In this document: one piece after another, positions 57,725 through 64,000 of the stretch
Numbering within the stretch: position 1 is the first letter of the stretch
How the letters are laid out: every line of letters begins with the position of its first letter
Source of the DNA: Papaver somniferum
Lineage: Eukaryota > Streptophyta > Magnoliopsida > Ranunculales > Papaveraceae
NCBI RefSeq assembly: GCF_003573695.1
Contig: NC_039368.1
Coordinates: 83,776,374 to 83,840,373, forward strand
Length of the DNA: 64,000 nt
Direction: 5' to 3'
Made by a program: the position numbers and the translations under genes
Notes under the pieces: model-generated
Seen by the model: only the letters and a program-made list of their open reading frames with translations
Told to the model about the DNA's origin: nothing
Databases searched by the model: none

Positions 57725-58640
57725 TAAAATTGAGAAAATGCCCCAAAATCTAATACAACCTTGGAAAAATGCCCAATTATGGGCAGCTTGGGAAAATGGC
57801 CCAACCCGTTAACTTTTCCATCCAAAATTGTTAGGAATCGATATACAATTTGTCTTTAAGAACTGATATGGTCCCTCGGAGTATATTATTGGATGATGAG
57901 AATTTGGATTTATGGGAGATTGTTTATTTCATCTAATTTAAGTTAAATTTGAGATTCAAATTTAATTACATCCATTTACTCTGATTCTATTAGTTTGAAT
58001 TTCATTTTATTATTTGTGTTTTTTGTTAAAAATCCCTTTAACCTAATTGTAAATGGAGGAGGATTGATTAGCGGTATTGGATGCCACCGAGGTTAAACAA
58101 AATGATTTTCAAACCAATAATTGCACATGGGGGAGGATTGATTAGCTATACTGGACATGTCACTGGTGTTAAGCGGAATGATGGTCAGATCAATAATTGT
58201 AAATGGAGGAGGATTGATTAGCGGTATTAAATCTGTGACTGGTGTTAAGCAGAATGTTGTTCAGATCAATAACGTCTTCCTAGATCAGCAAAGTAACCAC
58301 AATTTTTTTCTCCATCATTATAACATATGGACGACTATAAACAGAAATATCATCCAGGCTTAGAAGGATTATGTAGCCTTTTGAAAATGTGAAATTTTGG
58401 CCCTATACAAACAATAATCGAGAGTACGAGTGTGTCCGTTTTCAAGCCGGTTACCATAATGACTTGGATGTAATCTAGATTTTTTTCACACATGAAGACC
58501 CACATGTGTTCACAATTGACTCCCAATTGTTTTATATAGAAAAGTTAACGGATTGGACATTTTCCCAAACTGTCCACAATGGGGAATTTTTCCAAGGTTG
58601 CATTCGATTTTGGGACATTTTCTCAAGTTTCTATATAAAT
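57725..58640. mobile_element. Non-autonomous transposon with terminal inverted repeats of about 95 bp
   Basis: The left end (TTGAGAAAATGCCCCAAAAT onward to CCGTTAACTTTTCC at about 57820) is matched in reverse by the right end (GAAAAGTTAACGGATTGGAC at 58538 to CATTTTCTCAAG at 58632). The match covers most of 95 bases with a few differences. Long inverted repeats without a transposase suggest a Mutator-type derivative, but no 9-bp target duplication is clear. Inside is a tandem triplication (58046-58275). Confidence 0.75.
58046..58275. repeat. About 75-bp tandem repeat, three copies
   Basis: GGAGGATTGATTAGC-type units start near 58058, 58132 and 58208, each followed by a GTTAA...CAAAATGAT/CGGAATGAT/CAGAATGTT stretch and TCAATAA. 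The frame at 58157-58363 is a product of this repeat. Confidence 0.8.
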
Positions 58641-60000
58641 CATATTTTATCCACAAATAAGTACTTATCCACATCTGATAAAAATATACTTAAATCTTTT
58701 TTTCTCCGGATGTCTCTTTACTATGTTTTCAATATATATGCATTTTGACTAATAAGACACATTTCATAATTAAATTAGTATTGGCACAGAAAACTAATTA
58801 GTTAAGATATTACACACAAAGAAAAACAAAAAGAAAAGAACCTATCATAAATTTTTATATAAAAACTAAAATCTTGGTTGTAGTTTCCTCCAAAAATTAG
58901 TCATCTTCAGCAGAATTCTATAACAACCACGAATTATAAAATACTAGAACTTCACCCGTGCCGTAGGGCCACGGCCTCCGTAGTAAGTAAAAGAATTATG
59001 TCAATTTTAATTTTTGTCATTTTTTTTGTTGGCTCTATATCAAATGACAACTATTTTCCATGTTTTTTAATTGTTATGTTTTCTTTCTGAGAATTACTAG
59101 GTTGACCTAAATATCTTTCTCGGGAAAAAACACCGGGCAAAACATGTAGTGAGACCAACAAAAAACCTTTACTATCCCTATCGTCACTGGGCTTTTCATA
59201 GATTGTTTTTCGGATAAAATTGTGGTCAGCTTTTACAATTGTTTCTTTTGTATTAGTAACCATCTTATTTTCACATTAAGACAATCAACCACAACTTCTG
59301 TAATAAATGTTACTTATGTCTTAACGACATAAAATAAACATTGTCACTAACAAACTGAGCACCTTCATTACCATCACCAGAACCACTGATCACCACTATC
59401 TTTTCCACCACTAACAATATCGTCACCGGCTCCATGCACCATCACTCACAAAAACCACCCTGATCATCCGTAATGATCATTAACAAATTTATTATTTATT
59501 TATTTCATTTATAATGAGAGATTAGTAAAATATCTATTATGTGAAGTTAGTGATACAATAATGATGTAAACGACCATAACCATTGATATATCTTTTCTCT
59601 AAAAAAATCTCAGCCGCTTCTTATCTTGCCTAACTTGTCCAAATGCGAATGCAAAATAAAACATTATTTAGAATTTACATGTAAATAATTTTTTAGATGT
59701 CAAAAAGGGTTGGGGCCTAGTTTGTCGCTCGGCTACCCATCAACTAAGTGTAAACCTTTGTTCTTTTGTTATCTAATAAAGCCTTCTGATGTATTTTTTA
59801 TGCAAAATAATTTTTTCAATTATAACCGCGCTTTATATTGGTTTGGTATCTAACTTTCAAAATGAGCTTGGTTTCCTTATAGTCGTCGACCATTCATTTT
59901 CTTTCCTGTCCCGACTCGACAAATATCTGGCTTATAATATTTATTTTAATTTAAAATAATTAAAAAATAAAAGAAAAATAAATTTAAAAACTAACATCAA
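58641..60000. other. No gene recognised; AT-rich intergenic DNA
   Basis: Short frames only. A block near 58952 (AACTTCACCCGTGCCGTAGG) looks like the edge of an old dispersed repeat, and 59350-59470 is CCACCA-rich like the array that follows. Confidence 0.4.
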
Positions 60001-61038
60001 AAAAAATTTACCAAGGGTAACTAAGTAATTTATCTGCCTTATGACACATTTCTCATCCCACTACCACTACTTCTTCCAGCACCACCACCATTAACGTCAT
60101 CACTGCACTATTCTCATGTCGAACACCCATCACCATTATCCCCACCGGTGATCCACCACCCCCGCCCGCCATTACAACTAATATTAATGTCCAATGATTC
60201 AATATGATATAAATTTATCATGTACTATACTAATGAATGTATTATTTTAAATTTAAAAAAGAATAAAATAAAAGAAAAACAAATTTAAAAACGAATATCA
60301 AATAAAAAAATAAACCAAAGTAACTAAGTAATTTATCTACCTTAGGACACATTTTTCATCCCACTTCTTCTTCCAGCACCACCACCATTAACGTCATCAC
60401 TCCACCATTCTCACATCCAACACCCACCGCCATTAATCCCACCGCTGATCCACCACCCTCGCCCACCATCACAACCAATATTAATATCCATTGATTCAAT
60501 ATAATATAAATTTATTATGTACTGCACTAACGAACGTATTATTTTATTTTAAAAAAAATAGTCTCGAATAAAAAATTAAACCAAGAATAACTAAGTAATT
60601 TATCTATCTTAAGACACCTTTCTCATCCCACTACCACTACTTCTTCCACCACTACCACCACCATTAACTCATCACTCCACCATTTTCACCAACACCCACC
60701 ACCATTATCCCCAATGTTGATCCTCCACCCCCACCCACCATCACAACCACCATTAATGTCTACTGATTTATATAAGATAAATTTATTATGTATTGTATAA
60801 ATGAAAGCATATTTATTTGATTAATTAAACAAACAGTTATTATGAAATACTAATAGAACCTTTATTATTGAAAATTTTAATTAAACTGATCATTTTACAT
60901 CCGTATATTTAGCTTTCCCTACCACTACTTTTTACAACACCATCACCATTAACGTCATCACTCCGCCATTATCCCCACCGGTGATCCACCACCCCCGCCC
61001 ACCATGACAACCAATATTAATGTCCACTGATTCAGTAT

Positions 61039-62058
61039 TAAGGGTGCACACGGTACGGTTCGGCTCGGTTCCTGCCCAGACCGAGTACCTGTATCTCCCT
61101 AGGCTCGGTTCCAAAATTTTGGACCGGTACCTGTACCTTGTACCTCGGTTCCGGTACCATTCGGTACACGTACGGTACCAGGTACGGTTCCGGTACCAAT
61201 CGATACTTTCTGTCAGAATTCAAAGACAGATTTTTCTGTCATTTTTCCAGACAAATTGAGTTCTAGGTTGAAATGTTAGAAAGAAAACACACAACAATAG
61301 TCTCACATGACATTCATAAAGTGCAAGAACATACTTTCAGATTCAGTTACCAAAAAACATTCAGTATTAATGTGTTCTTTCGGACTTACTAATTGATACA
61401 AGGGTTGACTGAATCCTACTCTCGACCTTGGAATATCAAACTCCAAGAGATTATCCTGCAGTTGATGCCCACCGATAACTATCGAAGTCCTTGCCTTCAA
61501 ACCTCCATCAATGAACCCCAAACACAACACATTGTCATTAACATACTTCAAAGAACTCTTTGCCCCAACCACACGCCAAACTACATTGTTGGTCAATACA
61601 AGATTGACTTGTGGCACAACAAGTCCTTCTGGATAGCTAGTAACCATGGTAGAAGAATTAATCAAACAAACAGTGATGGATTTGGTTTTGTTTAACGTGT
61701 GTTCTTATGAACACAGTGATGGAGGAGGAGACTCAGGACAGGAGAGCGGCGAAGAAGAAGAAGGAAAAAGAAAATGAATCACTTCTGTTTCTAACCCTTA
61801 CTTCATTCCTATATATACTAGATATCTACCATCGTTAGATTAGATAGAAATTAAATCTAACGATCACAAATGATCGGTACACTCGGTACAGTTCGGCACG
61901 GGATATGGGTAGGTCCGAGTACCTGTACCTCCCTAGCCTCGGTTCCTATTTTTTGGACCGGTACCTGTACCCCCTTTCTCGGTTCGGGACAAAAACAGGT
62001 ACGGTTCCACCGGTTCCGGGACGGTCCGTCGGTCCGGCTCGGTTCCTGTGCGCCCTTA
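61039..62058. mobile_element. Non-autonomous hAT element carrying a captured gene fragment
   Basis: An 8-bp target duplication TTCAGTAT (61031-61038 and 62059-62066) flanks TAAGGGTGCACACGG at the left; the right end, reversed, is TAAGGGCGCACAGG. Short inverted ends and an 8-bp duplication are the hAT signature. Both subterminal regions are full of GGTACC/GGTTCCGGTACC-like short repeats, as hAT transposase sites usually are. No transposase is present. The centre (about 61290-61860) is unlike the ends and holds a plant gene fragment. Confidence 0.9.
61303..61647 (-). pseudogene. Captured C-terminal fragment of an EDGP/basic 7S globulin-like protein
   Basis: The minus-strand frame from ATG at 61647 (114 residues) includes GLVVPQVNLVLTNNVVWRVV, NDNVLCLGFIDGGLKARTSI, VIGGHQLQDNLLEFDIPRSR and VGFSQ. 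These are the hallmark strings of the C-terminal xylanase-inhibitor domain found in extracellular dermal glycoprotein and basic 7S globulin proteins (inactive pepsin-like family of the plant cell wall). Only about the last third of such a protein is present and the residues after FSQPLYQ do not follow the family. About 165 bp upstream is a TATA-like TAGTATATATAGG (minus strand, near 61810), followed by a CT-rich leader, so the fragment could be transcribed. I call it a captured fragment rather than a working gene. Confidence 0.78.
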
Positions 62059-62460
62059 TTCAGTATAATATGAATTTATTATGTACTCTATTTATGAAAG
62101 TATTATTTTAAATTTAAGAAAATAATAATATCAAATAAAAAATAAACCAAAGGTAACTAACTAATTTATCTACCTTACGACATCTTTCTCATCCCACTAC
62201 CACTACTTCTTCCACCACCACCACCATTAACGTCATCACTCCACCAATCTCACCAACATCCACCACCATTATCCACCACCCCACCCACCATCACAACCAC
62301 CATTAATGTCTACTGATTTAATATATAAGATAAATTTGTTATGTATTGTATTAATGAAAGCATATTTATTTGATTAATTAAACAAATATTTAATAGAGCA
62401 TTTATTATTGAAATTTAATTCAACTGATCATTTTACAGTCTTAGGTTTAGCTTTCCCTAG

Positions 62461-63709
62461 TAAAAATATGGACCACTCTTTAACATGCCTAAGTTGTCCA
62501 AACTATGCTTTATAAGGAAAATGAATTAGAAACAAAAGCTAAACTTACGAATAAGTTACCTAATCCACCCATTTGTTTCAAAAATTGATTTTCATGATTA
62601 ATTACTTGTTAATTTCTTTTCAAAGGATTTACACTTTCTAGCATCTTAAGTTCAAAATAAAATAAACAATCTTTCCTGAACTTGGTTTATTCTTTACGGA
62701 TTGATGGAACATGACTAAATCTAGTAAATGTCCTACATCAGATTCACCATTTTGAAAAGAATTCGTCCCTAACTAACAAAATACCAAAGAACGTGTGCCA
62801 CACATCATGCTCGTCATTTCGAAAAGAAGTCATCTTCAAGTTGACCAAATATTATAAAACGACCGGTCCGAAAAATAATATACTTTGAGTAAGTTGATAA
62901 TTGTTGAGTAGGACACCATAAAATAGACCATTGAACTCAAAAATTGATGTCGACCTGAGTAATAACTTGAGTAGTAATTATCTGGCAATACTTTTCACCA
63001 CCAAAAATATTCTAATTAACTAGCTCTTGATCTTCCACAATAAAACGCATAGTACTTCGGCTTGGCTAACTTTAAAAATCTCCAGTATAGGTATTAATAG
63101 TGATTCTATTATTGGCGTCGAAAGTGTTGATATTAGGACCTATGACGTTGGAGGAATAACCACACGATGATTGTCGAGTTATGACCAATCCAATTGATTT
63201 AAAGTAATTTTTAGATTTTCGTAGGTTCGTAATCTCAGTTTAGTTTCAAGAAAAGTTATCCAATTTTAAAATATAATGTGTTATTCTGCAAAAACATTTC
63301 TCCACATAAACAACAAAGCCTTTTTCCAATCTGCCCGCTTTAAGCTTATCATCACTAAGGTTCAGGATAAATTAGTCTCTTGACAACACAAGTTGTCATT
63401 GCGGCAATCATATGATATGGTCTGTTTGTGTTGTTTGTTTATTTTTTACTCAACCGATTCGTGTATTTCGATCTATTACATCTGAAAATGACTCGTTGCA
63501 TCGTACTAAAAAATGATTAAAATTATGATAATATAATCATTTTTTTTAATCCATTTAGATATGTGCCCAACGAGTGAATTACATAATTATACTCTACTCA
63601 AATACCTCATAGTGGACCGAGTCACATATATTAGCCCGAGTAAGATTCCGAGGACATTAGACTAATACTCGAACGGTTTTTTTTATTGAGGTAAAACAAA
63701 AATCAAAAA
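62461..63709. other. No gene recognised; AT-rich intergenic DNA
   Basis: Short frames only, no repeats that I can name. Confidence 0.4.
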
Positions 63710-63970
63710 CTCCCTCCGTACCAAATATGTAGGCGGAGGGACAAATTTTTTTAGATTAAGAAACTTTTTTTGATTTCACAAATATCCATGTTTCTTCCTG
63801 TTTTGCTCTTTGTTATATTTCCTATGTTAGAGACATAAACTCAATTATGATGATAACCAAGCAACATAAATAAGAATAAAATAGTTAAAAGCCACATTGA
63901 AATTGCCATTCCCCCTATCTAATGGTACAAAAAAAAACAATATTTCCCTGAAAAATAGGTATGGATGGAG
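63710..63970. mobile_element. Stowaway-type MITE
   Basis: The left end CTCCCTCCGTACCAAATATG and the reversed right end CTCCATCCATACCTATTTTTC form the CTCCCTCCGT-type inverted repeat of Stowaway (mariner-derived) MITEs. TA follows on the right (63971-63972); the left TA is not preserved. About 261 bp, non-coding. Confidence 0.7.
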
Positions 63971-64000
63971 TACTCAATTTCCGTTTAGCACTGTTGGCTA

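Larger units (their letters stand above)
60000..62460. repeat. Tandem repeat of about 270-300 bp, about five copies, interrupted by a hAT element
   Basis: Units share TAACTAAGTAATTTATCTACC, TTCTCATCCCACTACCACTAC, a CACCACCATTAACGTCATCAC stretch, CACCACCCNCGCCCACCATC and TTAATGTCCACTGATTCA. Anchors lie at about 60021, 60324, 60591 and 62158, with a partial unit at 60915-61038 that continues after the hAT element. Two units also share a longer tail (CATATTTATTTGATTAATTAAAC near 60805 and 62358). The CCACCA-rich core does not form a gene. Confidence 0.82.

Noticed and set aside
1..64000. CRISPR array, bacterial operons, tRNA or rRNA genes
   Set aside because: No spaced direct repeats of CRISPR type (all arrays are head-to-tail without unique spacers) and no RNA gene structure seen. 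The genes have introns and plant families.

Overview
The window is nuclear DNA of a flowering plant. The evidence is intron-bearing genes with GT-AG junctions, Tat and Athila Ty3/gypsy elements, an L1-type LINE, PIF/Harbinger, hAT, pogo-like and Stowaway elements, and a plant-specific lambda glutathione transferase. Gene content fits a eudicot. I cannot fix the species from sequence alone. There are no bacterial genes and no RNA genes that I can support.

Positions 1-836 hold the last exon of an unrecognised gene and its 3' flank. Positions 837-43060 are almost entirely nested transposable elements. The largest is a minus-strand Tat-type gypsy element (842-28971, target duplication ATGGG). Removing its four nested insertions leaves about 11.9 kb. 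Two insertions hit its right LTR: a solo LTR (12546-14018, GAAGA) and an Athila-type element (14029-26869, GAATG). The left LTR of the Athila-type element carries a second solo LTR (14676-16681, AGACC). A third solo LTR (7715-9622, GAGAC) splits the reverse transcriptase/RNase H of the Tat element. To the right lie a decayed PIF/Harbinger transposase (about 29271-30597) and its Myb-like partner ORF (about 41640-42644). They are separated by a minus-strand LINE, which is itself split by a non-autonomous LTR element (32946-39966, GAAAT), with a pogo-like MITE (40985-41539) at the LINE 5' edge.

The non-autonomous element shares LTR ends, leader and 3' region with the Athila-type element. In place of gag-pol it carries one intact ORF of 549 codons with no recognisable retroviral domain.

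Positions 43061-49200 are a gene island: a nine-exon lambda GST (43450-45344, +), a three-exon DUF604/GT31-like glycosyltransferase (46133-48038, +) and a two-exon small membrane protein (48312-49094, -).

Positions 49200-64000 are again repeats. They include a decayed minus-strand copia element split by a TIR transposon with a 21-bp minisatellite, a plus-strand copia LTR-plus-gag fragment, an AT microsatellite, a long-TIR element, and a 270-300 bp tandem repeat array. That array is interrupted by a non-autonomous hAT element carrying a piece of an EDGP/basic-7S-globulin-like gene. A Stowaway MITE lies at the right edge.

The working genes are probably only the partial gene at the left edge and the three genes of the island. 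The rest is mobile DNA in layers that can be dated relative to each other through their target duplications.
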